A stretch of 24,645 bases of DNA, taken from NCBI GenBank assembly GCA_964614855.1, contig CAZTMX010000019.1, positions 1-24,645 on the forward strand, read 5' to 3'. The translations under genes were made by a program, and so were the position numbers. The notes under the pieces are model-generated. The model made no database searches. It was given only the letters and a program-made list of their open reading frames with translations, and had not been told where the DNA came from. This DNA is from CAWJHE01 sp964614855 (GTDB lineage Bacteria > Chloroflexota > Anaerolineae > Anaerolineales > UBA4823). Positions 1-7,354 of this stretch are shown here, piece by piece; positions within the stretch are counted from its first letter, which is position 1, and each line of letters begins with the position of its first letter.

Positions 1-129
1 AAACGGATATTCCAGTTCCTGCGCCAGTGCCTTTCCTAAGGTGCTCTTGCCGGAGCCGGATGGGCCGCAAAGGAAAACCCATTCCCCCACGGTCTTTTTT
101 CCCATACCCTGACCACCTTCCAGGCTCAT
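1..129 (-). CDS. aroK: Shikimate kinase, N-terminal fragment (probable)
   Basis: Only the first ~43 codons lie in the window; the gene runs off the left edge. The frame shows a P-loop (GPSGSGKST) near the N terminus, followed by LGKALAQELEYPF. That is the layout of the small P-loop kinases that include shikimate kinase, which phosphorylates the 3-OH of shikimate using ATP. The first possible ATG (129) overlaps the aroC stop as ATGA. A second ATG at 105 has a good AGGTGG box 7-8 bases upstream and gives a length closer to family members, so either may be used. The assignment as AroK rests mainly on its place in a complete aro operon that otherwise lacks the shikimate to shikimate-3-phosphate step. 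The Walker A sequence alone would also fit another small nucleotide or sugar kinase. Confidence 0.7.
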   Translation of the reverse strand, partial: MSLEGGQGMGKKTVGEWVFLCGPSGSGKSTLGKALAQELEYPF

Positions 130-1310
130 TTCCCCTCCTGCTCTGGCCAGAATACCGTATCTTCTCCGCTTAAATGCAGGTCTGGCAGGCGTGCCCGGCG
201 CAAGGCAGCCAGCCTGGGCAGGATTTCTTCCAGCGAGTCGCCGCCCAGCTTTTCGAGCAAGGCATCCGCCAGCACAAACGCGATCATGGCTTCTAATACG
301 GGCACGGCGCGCGGCACCGGGCAGAAATCCGAGCGCTCATAGGCTGTGAGGGTCTCAAAACCGCCCGCCAGATCCACCGTGGATTGCGGGGTGAGTGTTG
401 AGGCGATGGGTTTCATCGCCGCGCGCAGCAGCAGCGGCTCGCCGGTGGTGATGCCTCCTTCCAGCCCGCCGCAGCGGTTACTGCTGCGTATCAGCGTTTC
501 GCCATCCAGGTGGATGGCATCCTGCACCTGGGTGCCGGTCAGGCGGGTGTTTTCAAAAGCCGGGCCGATTTCCACGCCCTTAACAGCCTGCACGCTGAGC
601 ACAGCTGCACCCAGGCGCGCTTCCAGCCGCCGGTCCCACTGCACGTGTGAACCCAGCCCGGGCGGCAACCCCAGGGCGAGCACTTCGATCACCCCGCCCA
701 GGGTGTCTTTCTCCTGCATCACCCGCTGGATGCGCGCTCGCATAGCTGCGGCAGCTTGCGGGTCCGGGCAGCGCAGCTCGTTTTGCTCCGCCAGGACGGC
801 GCGCTGCTCCAATGGAATTCCATCCAGAGCCGCACCCACTTCGCCAATTGAAGCTACATACCCTCCAACCGCCACCCCGCACTGTGCCAGAAACTGCTTG
901 CACACTGCTCCTACTGCCACACGCGCCGCGGTCTCGCGCGCAGAAGCGCGCTCCAGCGCAGGGCGTAAATCCGGGTAGCCGTATTTGATCGCCCCCGCCA
1001 GATCCACGTGACCCGGGCGCGGCGCAGTCATCGCCTGCACAGGTCGGGCGCGCCATTTTTCATGATCTTTGTTGTCCAGCTTGAAGGCTAACGGTGCGCC
1101 TGTGGTGACCCCTGCCATTACGCCTGAAAGAAGCTGGGCGCGATCCTGCTCGATCTTCATGCGCGGTCCGGCCCCGTAGCCTTGCTGGCGGCGCGCCAGC
1201 TCAGCCTGTAATTGGTTCATATCCAATTTAATACCAGCAGGCAGGCAGTCCAGGATAGCGACCAAAGCCGGTCCGTGGCTTTCGCCAGCGGTAAGAAAAC
1301 GCAGGCTCAT
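126..1310 (-). CDS. aroC: Chorismate synthase
   Basis: A 394-residue protein of normal family length. It converts 5-enolpyruvylshikimate-3-phosphate to chorismate with reduced FMN, in the cytoplasm, as the last common step of the pathway. Family signatures are visible in order: the N-terminal GESHGPAL, the central Gly-rich GGLEGGITTGEP, and the C-terminal SDFCPVPRAVPVLEAM with its Arg. The start at 1310 has a GGAG box six bases upstream and overlaps the stop of a tiny upstream ORF by ATGA. Its own stop overlaps the next gene's ATG. Both overlaps imply translational coupling in the aro operon. Nothing is missing; the Phe of SDFCPVPRA replaces the more common Pro, which is a minor change. No flavin reductase domain is fused, so reduced FMN must come from elsewhere. 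Confidence 0.97.
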   Translation of the reverse strand: MSLRFLTAGESHGPALVAILDCLPAGIKLDMNQLQAELARRQQGYGAGPRMKIEQDRAQLLSGVMAGVTTGAPLAFKLDNKDHEKWRARPVQAMTAPRPGHVDLAGAIKYGYPDLRPALERASARETAARVAVGAVCKQFLAQCGVAVGGYVASIGEVGAALDGIPLEQRAVLAEQNELRCPDPQAAAAMRARIQRVMQEKDTLGGVIEVLALGLPPGLGSHVQWDRRLEARLGAAVLSVQAVKGVEIGPAFENTRLTGTQVQDAIHLDGETLIRSSNRCGGLEGGITTGEPLLLRAAMKPIASTLTPQSTVDLAGGFETLTAYERSDFCPVPRAVPVLEAMIAFVLADALLEKLGGDSLEEILPRLAALRRARLPDLHLSGEDTVFWPEQEGK

Positions 1311-1366
1311 GGTTTGCTCCAGTCTAAGCAGATCGCGTCTAGCACGGCGCGTTCAATCAGACGCAT
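1307..1366 (-). CDS. Tiny coupled ORF 2 upstream of aroC (19 aa)
   Basis: Reads MRLIERAVLDAICLDWSKP. Its ATG has a GGAG box six bases upstream, and its stop overlaps the aroC start (ATGA). It is 56 nt downstream of a second small ORF with the same beginning (M-x-LI-[DE]-R) and end (DWS-[NK]), so the two form an imperfect tandem duplication. The GGAG inside its DWS-coding end is also the aroC ribosome binding site. It may be a translational-coupling or reinitiation element rather than a functional peptide; no known family is recognised. Confidence 0.4.
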   Translation of the reverse strand: MRLIERAVLDAICLDWSKP

Positions 1367-1422
1367 TTGTTGCTCCAATCTTCAGGGAATGCGACAGGCG
1401 CGGTGCGATCAATTAGCCCCAT
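1357..1422 (-). CDS. Tiny coupled ORF 1 between aminotransferase and aroC (21 aa)
   Basis: Starts MGLIDRTAPVAF and ends DWSNKCV. Its ATG overlaps the last codons of the aminotransferase by 10 nt and is preceded by GGAGGAAAC. Its stop overlaps tiny ORF 2 by 10 nt. Ungapped alignment of the two 56-nt units gives about 36 of 56 identical bases, strongest at the two ends. The chain aminotransferase, ORF 1, ORF 2, aroC is linked by overlapping stop/start signals, each with a Shine-Dalgarno box. No function can be assigned. Confidence 0.35.
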   Translation of the reverse strand: MGLIDRTAPVAFPEDWSNKCV

Positions 1423-2582
1423 CGTTTCCTCCACTCTCCCAGACGCCCCACGGCTTCGTGCAGGCGCGCTTCCGGCGCGGTGATGGAGATGCGCACAAAG
1501 CCCTCCCCACCCGGACCAAAAACCGTGCCGGGTGTCAGGCTGACCTGCGCCTGGTCCAGCAAGGCCGTCGCAAAGGACAGGCTGTCATATCCCTGCGGGA
1601 CAGGGCACCAGACATACAGCGAGGCTTGCGGCTCCTGCACCTGAAACCCCAACGCCCTCAATCCAGCCACCAGGATATCCCGCCGCTGGCGATAAACCTG
1701 GTTGCGAGCCGCCACCCACTCCTGGTCGCCAGCCAGGGCAGCCACGGCAGCCTCCAGGATGGGGCGGAAGTGGCCGCTATCGGTATTGGTTTTCAGAGTA
1801 AATAAAGTCTTGATCACCTGGGCGTTCCCAGCCAGCACCCCCACACGCCAGCCGGCCATGTTGTGCGACTTAGACAATGTGTTGAACTCCACCGCCACTT
1901 CATTTGCTCCTGGAATGCTCAGCAGGCTGGGTGCAGGCACGCCGTCAAAGGTCACACGAGCATAGGCTGCGTCGTGCACCAGCAGCAGGTCGTGCTGATG
2001 GGCAAATTCGACCGCCTGGGCAAAGAATTCGAGTGTGGCGACTGCAGCGGTGGGGTTATTCGGATAGTTCAGCCACAGCAGGCGAGCGCGTCGTAAAATA
2101 TCTGACGGGACGGCAGATAGATCCGGCAAGTAACTCTTCTCCGGGAGCAGGGGCAAGTAAACCGGCTCTGCGCCTGCAAAAAGCGCGCCGCGGGTATAGC
2201 TGATATAGCCGGGGTCGGGGATCAAGGCGACATCCCCAGGTCCTAAGAATGCCTGGGAGAGGTTGAAAATGCCCTCCTTGGAACCCAGCAAAGGCAGGAT
2301 TTCGCTTTCGGGGTCCAGAGCAACCTGGTGCACATGGCGGTAAGAATCTGCCCAGGCCTGGCGCAGTGCGGCTGTACCGCGATGCGGCTGGTAGCTGTGG
2401 GTATCCGGTCGAGCCGCACTCTCCGCCAGTGCCTGGATGATATGCGGGGCGGGCGGTAAGTCGGGCGAGCCTTCGTCCAGGCGGATAACATCCAACCCTG
2501 CCTGGTTCATGGCGGCGATCTTTGCACCCAGACCGGCAAAGAAATGAGCGCTCAGGTGACGCATACGCCCTGCAGGTTGCAT
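1413..2582 (-). CDS. PLP-dependent class I/II aminotransferase (likely aromatic or prephenate/LL-DAP-type)
   Basis: A fold-type I aminotransferase of 389 residues from the chosen start. Visible motifs are the substrate-side GSKEGIFNL, LNYPNNPTAA (PLP Asn), HDAAYARV (PLP Asp/Tyr), SLSK-type NTLSKSHNMAGWRVG with the Schiff-base Lys, and the C-terminal Arg in GFVRISIT. It resembles the DapL2/AspC-like group whose N termini read M-x-PA-x-R-x-x-x-L. Its place between aroE and aroC suggests that it transaminates prephenate, phenylpyruvate or 4-hydroxyphenylpyruvate; this is inference from context. The start at 2582 is chosen because AGGAG lies five bases upstream and the family N terminus begins there. 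An upstream in-frame ATG at 2732 would add 50 Ser/Ala/Lys-rich residues without a clear ribosome binding site. Confidence 0.88.
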   Translation of the reverse strand: MQPAGRMRHLSAHFFAGLGAKIAAMNQAGLDVIRLDEGSPDLPPAPHIIQALAESAARPDTHSYQPHRGTAALRQAWADSYRHVHQVALDPESEILPLLGSKEGIFNLSQAFLGPGDVALIPDPGYISYTRGALFAGAEPVYLPLLPEKSYLPDLSAVPSDILRRARLLWLNYPNNPTAAVATLEFFAQAVEFAHQHDLLLVHDAAYARVTFDGVPAPSLLSIPGANEVAVEFNTLSKSHNMAGWRVGVLAGNAQVIKTLFTLKTNTDSGHFRPILEAAVAALAGDQEWVAARNQVYRQRRDILVAGLRALGFQVQEPQASLYVWCPVPQGYDSLSFATALLDQAQVSLTPGTVFGPGGEGFVRISITAPEARLHEAVGRLGEWRKRWG

Positions 2583-2765
2583 GACGGCTCCTGATAGCCC
2601 TGGGACGGCAGCAGAAGCCGCGTCAATTGGCGCTCCTTTGTGCCTTTCGCCAGCGGTCGAATCTGACTGGATGGGAGTACTTGCATGGTTTTCAGCTTTG
2701 GTTGGCGATAGGTTCTTTTTTGAGGGATTCATAGTGAATGGCCTGTGAACACCAATAGCCTTTCA

Positions 2766-3695
2766 TTACAAGATAAATTCAGCTACTGCCTGGAGCATCG
2801 GTTCTCGCAAGACGGTAAAACCCGTCCACATCTCCAGCGCCAGGGCTGCCTGTTCGACCAGCATACCAATGCCGTTGCGCACGGGCAAGCCCTGCTCTAA
2901 AGCGCGCTGCAGCAAGGTTGTGCATGGGGGATTATAAACCAGATCGTACACCAGGGTATCCGCAGGCAATGGGAATTCGCCAGGCCAGGCGCAGCTTTCA
3001 GGATAGGGAGCCATTCCCAGGGGCGTGGTATTGACCAGCAAAGATACGTGCGCCTGTGCAGATGAGCCAGCGGATACACCTCTCCCCTGTGCGCCTTGCT
3101 GCGCAGCAACATTCGTTTTACTATACGCAGCCAGAGATACTAAGTTTAGCATAATCGCCTCGACCGGATATGCTGGATTGAAGCCGTTCAGCTGCTTTGC
3201 CAACCCTTCTGCCTGTTCCAACCTGCGTGCTGCCAGGGTGATCTGCCAGCCGTCCTTGCTCAGCGCATAAGCCACAGCTCTGGCTGAACCGCCCGCCCCC
3301 AAAAGTAAGGCGCGTTTATCTGGGTTTTGAGAAAGATCTTCCTTCCAGTGGTACAAATCCGCCAGGAACCCGGGTGCATCGGTATTAGCGCCGATCAGCT
3401 GCCCTCCGCGGAAAATGATGGTATTGACAGCCCCGATGGCCCTGGCTTCGGGGGTCAGGTTGTCTAGCAAAGGCATCACGCTTTGTTTGTGCGGGATGGT
3501 GATATTGAGCCCGTGCAGCCTGTTCTTTGGCAGCTGCTCTAACAATTCCAGCATGCCAGCATCAAAATCCTCACCCGGCGCGAGCGGGTACAGGCTGTAT
3601 TCTCCCGGCAAGCCCAGTGCGTCCATGGCGGCCGTGTGCAGGCGGGGTGAAAGGCTGTGCGAAAGTGGGTAACCCACCAATCCAAAGCGGTACAT
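2766..3695 (-). CDS. aroE: Shikimate dehydrogenase (NADP+)
   Basis: A cytoplasmic enzyme that reduces 3-dehydroshikimate to shikimate. Motifs in order: GYPLSHSLSPRLH (shikimate-binding Ser residues), NITIPHK (catalytic Lys), GAGGSARAVAYAL (NADP dinucleotide-binding loop), LVNTTPLGM, YDLVYNPPCTTLL and NGIGMLVEQAALALEMWTG. The start at 3695 begins directly at the conserved MYRFGLVGYPLSHS; the longer open frame upstream lies inside aroA and is not coding. At 309 residues it is longer than the usual 270-285. The excess is a Gly/Ala/Gln/Ser-rich insert of about 25 residues just before LVNTTPLGM (encoded near 3030-3120), which probably forms a surface loop in the NADP domain. It starts 7 bases after the aroA stop, within the operon. 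Confidence 0.95.
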   Translation of the reverse strand: MYRFGLVGYPLSHSLSPRLHTAAMDALGLPGEYSLYPLAPGEDFDAGMLELLEQLPKNRLHGLNITIPHKQSVMPLLDNLTPEARAIGAVNTIIFRGGQLIGANTDAPGFLADLYHWKEDLSQNPDKRALLLGAGGSARAVAYALSKDGWQITLAARRLEQAEGLAKQLNGFNPAYPVEAIMLNLVSLAAYSKTNVAAQQGAQGRGVSAGSSAQAHVSLLVNTTPLGMAPYPESCAWPGEFPLPADTLVYDLVYNPPCTTLLQRALEQGLPVRNGIGMLVEQAALALEMWTGFTVLREPMLQAVAEFIL

Positions 3696-3702
3696 GGCTG
3701 CC

Positions 3703-5386
3703 TCAGCCTCTTGTCTGGCGCTGCAGGCTCGCCCCAAGCGCCTGCAACAAGGTAGCAAATTCCGGAAACGATTCGCCGATGATCTCCGCACCCAACACGC
3801 GCACTGGCGCCTGCGCAACCAGTCCTGCCAGCGCCAGCGACATGGCCAGGCGGTGATCGCCGTGCGGATCAACCTCCCCACCTTGAAACGGCTGCCCGCC
3901 GTGGATTTCGAAACCATCCGGGTGCTCGATCACCTGCACCCCAAGCTTTCGCAGCTCACCACACAGGGCGCTGATGCGGTCGGATTCTTTCAGGCGCAGC
4001 TCGGCTGCGTCTTGCACCAGGGTCGTGCCCTGTGCACAGGCTGCAGCCACGGCAAAAGCCGGGAATTCATCGATCATACGCACCACCAGGTCGCCGCTCA
4101 CCTGCCCGCCGTGCAGGAGGCTGGCGCGCACGGCCAGATCGCCAGCAGGCTCACCGGATCGCTGGCTTTGATGAGTGATTACAATATCAGCACCCATACT
4201 GCGCAGCGCATCCAACAAACCAGTGCGCGTCGGGTTGAGCCCTACATTGCGCAAGACGACATGAGAGCCAGGTGTGATCAAGGCCGCCACGATGAGGAAA
4301 GCTGCAGCTGAAAAATCACCCGGCAGGATACCCTGCAGCGGATGCAGACCCGCAGCCGGCGCAGGCCAAACCGTTGTCAGGTAATCTTGCGCCTCAACGC
4401 CTGTTTCCACGCGTACCCCCATGGAGCGCAGCTCCTCAACGCCTGTTTCCACGCGTACCCCCATGGAGCGCAGCTCCTCAACGCCTGTTTCCACGCGTAC
4501 CCCCATGGAGCNNNNNNNNNNNNNNNNNNNNNNNNNNNNNNNNNNNNNNNNNNNNNNNNNNNNNNNNNNNNNNNNNNNNNNNNNNNNNNNNNNNNNNNNN
4601 NNNNNNNNNNNCTGTTTCCACGCGTACCCCCATGGAGCGCAGCTCCTCAACGCCTGTTTCCACGCGCACCCCCATGGAGCGCAGCTCCTCAACGCCTGTT
4701 TCCACGCGTACCCCCATGGAGCGCAGCATTCGCTCGCTGTGATCCCGTGATGGTCCCGGCTCATGGATCACCACCGATCCCTCTGCGGCCAGGGCAGCCA
4801 GCATCAGGCAGGATTTGACCTGGGCGCTGGCAACCGGCAGAAAATGCTCCACAGCTTTCAGGGGCAGCTGTGATGGATTCAAGGTGAGCGGGGCGCAACC
4901 ATTTTCGCTGCGAATATCTACGCCCATTTGTTGCAGCGGTTCGACAATCCGCCCCATCGGGCGGCGCCGCAACCCCGCAGAGCCGTCCAACACGGCTGGC
5001 GCAGACCAGGCAGCCAGGGCACCGGCGAGCAGGCGCAAGGTGGTGGCAGAATTGCCGCAATCGATCTCCACCGGTTGGTCAGACTGCCAGCCTTTAGAAC
5101 CACCTAAACCAATACCGTGGATAGTACAGGTCGTTCCCAAAAGCTCCCAACGCACACCCAGGGCGGTCAGAGCACCCAGCATAGCCTGTGTCACTCCCGA
5201 GACCAATAAATTCTCAATTCGGGAAATTCCCACAGCCATAGCCGCAAACAGGATCGCCCGGTGCGAGAGCGATTTGTCCCCAGGGAGATCTGGACAACCT
5301 GCCTGTCCGCTTTCACCTATCAGCGGTTTGCCAGGCGAAACTACCATGACTGAATTCTTCACAAAATTTTGCTCGTCTTGGGTCAT
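3703..5386 (-). CDS. aroA: 3-Phosphoshikimate 1-carboxyvinyltransferase (EPSP synthase), class II-like, with internal tandem repeats and assembly gap
   Basis: EPSP synthase joins shikimate-3-phosphate and phosphoenolpyruvate. Motifs in order: PGDKSLSHRAILFAAM, CGNSATTLRLLAG, LRRRPMGRIVEPL, ASAQVKSCLMLAAL, PSRDHSERML, LPGDFSAAAFLIVAAL, GLNPTRTGLLDALRSMGAD, a DE pair in MIDEFPAFAVAAA, LRLKESDRI and DPHGDHRLAMSLALAG. The RDHSE, SAQVK and NPTRTG motifs match class II enzymes. Ala stands where E. coli has Gly96, and Leu where it has Pro101. After RDHSERML the 14-residue unit VEELRSMGVRVETG recurs in tandem and is cut by a 100-N gap. The two halves lie in different frames only because the gap length is a placeholder; both repeat blocks encode the same peptide. 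Without extra repeats the protein would be about 460 residues. The ATG at 5386 overlaps the tyrA stop (ATGA) behind GGAG. Confidence 0.93.
4390..4726 (-). repeat. 42-bp in-frame tandem repeat array inside aroA
   Basis: The unit is 42 bp and encodes VEELRSMGVRVETG on the minus strand. Left of the gap are copies at 4390-4431, 4432-4473 and 4474-4511 (cut at base 38 of 42). Right of it are 4612-4642 (bases 12-42), 4643-4684 and 4685-4726. Copies are identical except for divergence at the outer edges and one T-to-C change in the 4643-4684 copy. Such near-perfect identity implies recent expansion or ongoing homogenisation. The missing segment must be 15 bp plus a multiple of 42, or the contig ends overlap by 27 bp; either keeps the aroA frame. 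At least five copies are present. Confidence 0.95.
4512..4611. other. Assembly gap (100 N)
   Basis: Exactly 100 N, the usual placeholder for a scaffold gap of unknown size. It lies inside the 42-bp repeat array, so the gap is best explained by repeat-induced assembly breakage. The placeholder length shifts the aroA reading frame artificially. Confidence 0.97.
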
Positions 5387-6249
5387 GATTTCTCCACACT
5401 GGAATTTCGGATGATTTGCGTGTAACGCTGGGCGCCTTCCTGCAAAAAGGTCATCAAGCTGGCTTCGTCGCCACTTTCAAGCAAGGCGATCAACTGGTCC
5501 AGGCGTTCCCGGTAGGCCAGCAGACCGGGCAGCAGGTTCTCCTTGTTTGTCGCTATTATATCTAACATCATCGGACCGGGTGTGGGCGCCAGGCGGGCAG
5601 CGCTGCGAAAACCAGAACCCACCAAAGGTGCTGCCTCAGGATCGGTGCCCGCGGCTAATAGATTAGATGCCAGGTAAGGCAGGTGGCTGACTGCCGCCGC
5701 CCAACGATCGTGGGTGGCTGCATCCAGCCAGAGCGGGCGGGCAGCCACGGTGATGGCCAACTCGGCCGCCCATTTTTTTGCAGTGTCAGAAGTGCGCTCC
5801 AGTGGGGTGAAGGCAAAGCTGGCGTCGCGGAACAAACCCGCTTCGGCATTTTCCAAACCGCCGTTTTCTTTTCCGCACATGGGATGCCCTCCCAGAACAT
5901 CAAACCGCAGCGGCAGTGACTGCATGGCAGCCATGATCTCCACCTTGGTCGACCCCAGGTCCAACACCAGTGCCCGCCCAGGATGCAGACCAGGTATTTC
6001 GCCAATCAAGTGAATAATCGTGCGCACCGGAACAGCCAGGATGATGACATCTGCCAGCGGCAGGAGCTCAGCTGGTTCACAGGAAGCCAGTTCAACAATC
6101 TTTTTTTGCTGCGCCAATCGAACTGCCTGCGGGTCGCGATCGATCCCGTAGATGGCGGCCACCTGGCCGCGTAAAGCCAGCGCCAGCGAGCCTCCCATCA
6201 AGCCCAAACCCCAAACCACTACTTTGCTGTGGGAAAAAAATGACTCCAT
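5383..6249 (-). CDS. tyrA: Prephenate dehydrogenase
   Basis: Oxidative decarboxylation of prephenate to 4-hydroxyphenylpyruvate, on the tyrosine branch; cytoplasmic. At 288 residues it holds only the core. The N-terminal dinucleotide loop GLGLMGGSLALAL (residues 14-26) is followed by GIDRDP with an acidic residue that favours NAD+. Then come LDLGSTK, GGHPMCGKENGG (catalytic His at 122), and a helical dimerisation domain with HDRWAAAVSHLPYLAS. There is no C-terminal ACT domain, so allosteric Tyr inhibition through ACT is not expected; control may fall on the operon attenuator and DAHP synthase instead. The start at 6249 has AAGG six bases upstream and lies 19 bases after the aroF stop. Arogenate specificity cannot be excluded from sequence. 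Confidence 0.93.
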   Translation of the reverse strand: MESFFSHSKVVVWGLGLMGGSLALALRGQVAAIYGIDRDPQAVRLAQQKKIVELASCEPAELLPLADVIILAVPVRTIIHLIGEIPGLHPGRALVLDLGSTKVEIMAAMQSLPLRFDVLGGHPMCGKENGGLENAEAGLFRDASFAFTPLERTSDTAKKWAAELAITVAARPLWLDAATHDRWAAAVSHLPYLASNLLAAGTDPEAAPLVGSGFRSAARLAPTPGPMMLDIIATNKENLLPGLLAYRERLDQLIALLESGDEASLMTFLQEGAQRYTQIIRNSSVEKS

Positions 6250-6268
6250 TGTGCCTTTTCCTGGCTGG

Positions 6269-7321
6269 CTAATTTCCCGCCGTTTTTGCGGGTTTCACCG
6301 GTACAGGTGCGATTTTTCGCCCAACGGCTTCGGCGATCGCCTTCACCTGGTTTACCAGTTCGACAAATCGTTCAGGTTTTAGCGACTGCCCGCCGTCTGA
6401 GAAGGCCTCATCCGGTTTTGGGTGCACTTCAACAATCAATCCGTCCGCTCCAGCAGCAATACCCGCCCGGGCGACAGCGGTGACATATTTCCAGTTCCCG
6501 GTACTGTGACTGGGGTCGAACATCACGGGCAGGTGGGTGAACTCCTTGAGCACCGGAACGGCGTTGATATCGGTGGTGTTGCGCGTCGAAGTCTCGAATG
6601 TGCGTATGCCGCGCTCGCAAAGCATGACACGCTGGTTGCCGTGCGAGAGGATATACTCCGCAGCCATCAGCAACTCTTCCACGGTTGCCATCATCCCGCG
6701 TTTCAGCAGCACCGACTGCTGGCTTTCACCCACTGCATTCAACAAGCCAAAATTCTGCATATTGCGAGCGCCCACCTGGAGCACATCTACATAGCGAGTA
6801 AGCAAGGGGATCTGTTCTTCGCGCATGACTTCAGTTACGATGGGCATACCGGTCAGCTCGCGCGCCTCCGCCAGCATCTCGAGACCTGCTTCCCCTAAGC
6901 CCTGAAAGGCATAGGGCGAAGTGCGCGGTTTGTATACGCCGCCGCGCAGGGCGTGGGCGCCGGCTTCACGCACAGCCTGTGCAATCTCCAAAAGCTGGCT
7001 GCGGCTTTCAACCGAACACGGACCAGCAATCAGCACAATTTCATCCCCGCCGACCTTGACCCCATCCAGAGGAAAGACCGAGTCTTCTGCCTTGAATTCA
7101 CGTGAGGCCAACTTATAAGGACGGGTAATGGGAAGCACGCGGTCAACGCCTGAGAGATGCATGAAAAGCTCCTTTTGGACGGGTCTGCCATCGCCAATTG
7201 CACCGATAATGGTGCGCTCTGTTCCGGTCGATATGTGCGCCCGCAGTCCAAAGGATTCCACTCGCTCGATCACCCCACTGATCTCTTTTTGACTGGCATC
7301 GGTTTTCATAATGATCATCAT
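6269..7321 (-). CDS. aroF: 3-Deoxy-7-phosphoheptulonate (DAHP) synthase, type I-beta with N-terminal regulatory domain
   Basis: First step of the pathway: phosphoenolpyruvate plus erythrose-4-phosphate gives DAHP. It has 350 residues. An N-terminal ferredoxin-like domain (about 1-75, with the TERTIIGAIGDGR region) is followed by a TIM-barrel. Barrel motifs: LIAGPCSVES with the metal-ligand Cys102, RGGVYKPRTSPYAFQG, QVGARNMQNF, LLKRGMMAT, CERGIRTFE and FDPSHSTG. This is the Thermotoga maritima-like layout, in which the N-terminal domain mediates inhibition by Tyr or Phe; that is family knowledge, not shown here. The start at 7321 is chosen because GGAGGAG lies nine bases upstream, though an in-frame ATG at 7309 (MKTDAS) is possible. 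It follows aroH by 33 bases. Symbols aroF, aroG and aroA are all used for this family. Confidence 0.95.
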   Translation of the reverse strand: MMIIMKTDASQKEISGVIERVESFGLRAHISTGTERTIIGAIGDGRPVQKELFMHLSGVDRVLPITRPYKLASREFKAEDSVFPLDGVKVGGDEIVLIAGPCSVESRSQLLEIAQAVREAGAHALRGGVYKPRTSPYAFQGLGEAGLEMLAEARELTGMPIVTEVMREEQIPLLTRYVDVLQVGARNMQNFGLLNAVGESQQSVLLKRGMMATVEELLMAAEYILSHGNQRVMLCERGIRTFETSTRNTTDINAVPVLKEFTHLPVMFDPSHSTGNWKYVTAVARAGIAAGADGLIVEVHPKPDEAFSDGGQSLKPERFVELVNQVKAIAEAVGRKIAPVPVKPAKTAGN

Positions 7322-7354
7322 AATGTTTTTCTCCTCCAGGTTAATTTTTTGAAC

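Noticed and set aside
346..978. Plus-strand ORFs opposite aroC, and similar antisense ORFs elsewhere (for example 1212-1805, 3694-4311, 11549-12511)
   Set aside because: They have no recognisable motifs and show Ser/Arg/Pro-rich composition typical of antisense frames of GC-rich genes; each lies wholly opposite a well-supported gene.
3696..3917. N-terminal extension of AroE from 3917
   Set aside because: The extra 74 residues overlap aroA on the same strand, are Arg/Cys/Trp-rich in the manner of a shadow frame, and precede the conserved AroE start.
4390..4726. CRISPR array
   Set aside because: The 42-bp units are head to tail with no spacers, and they encode a continuous aroA-derived peptide.
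3703..5386. aroA as a pseudogene or two genes split by a frameshift
   Set aside because: The frame change occurs only across a 100-N placeholder, and both repeat blocks keep the aroA frame; the gap size is arbitrary.
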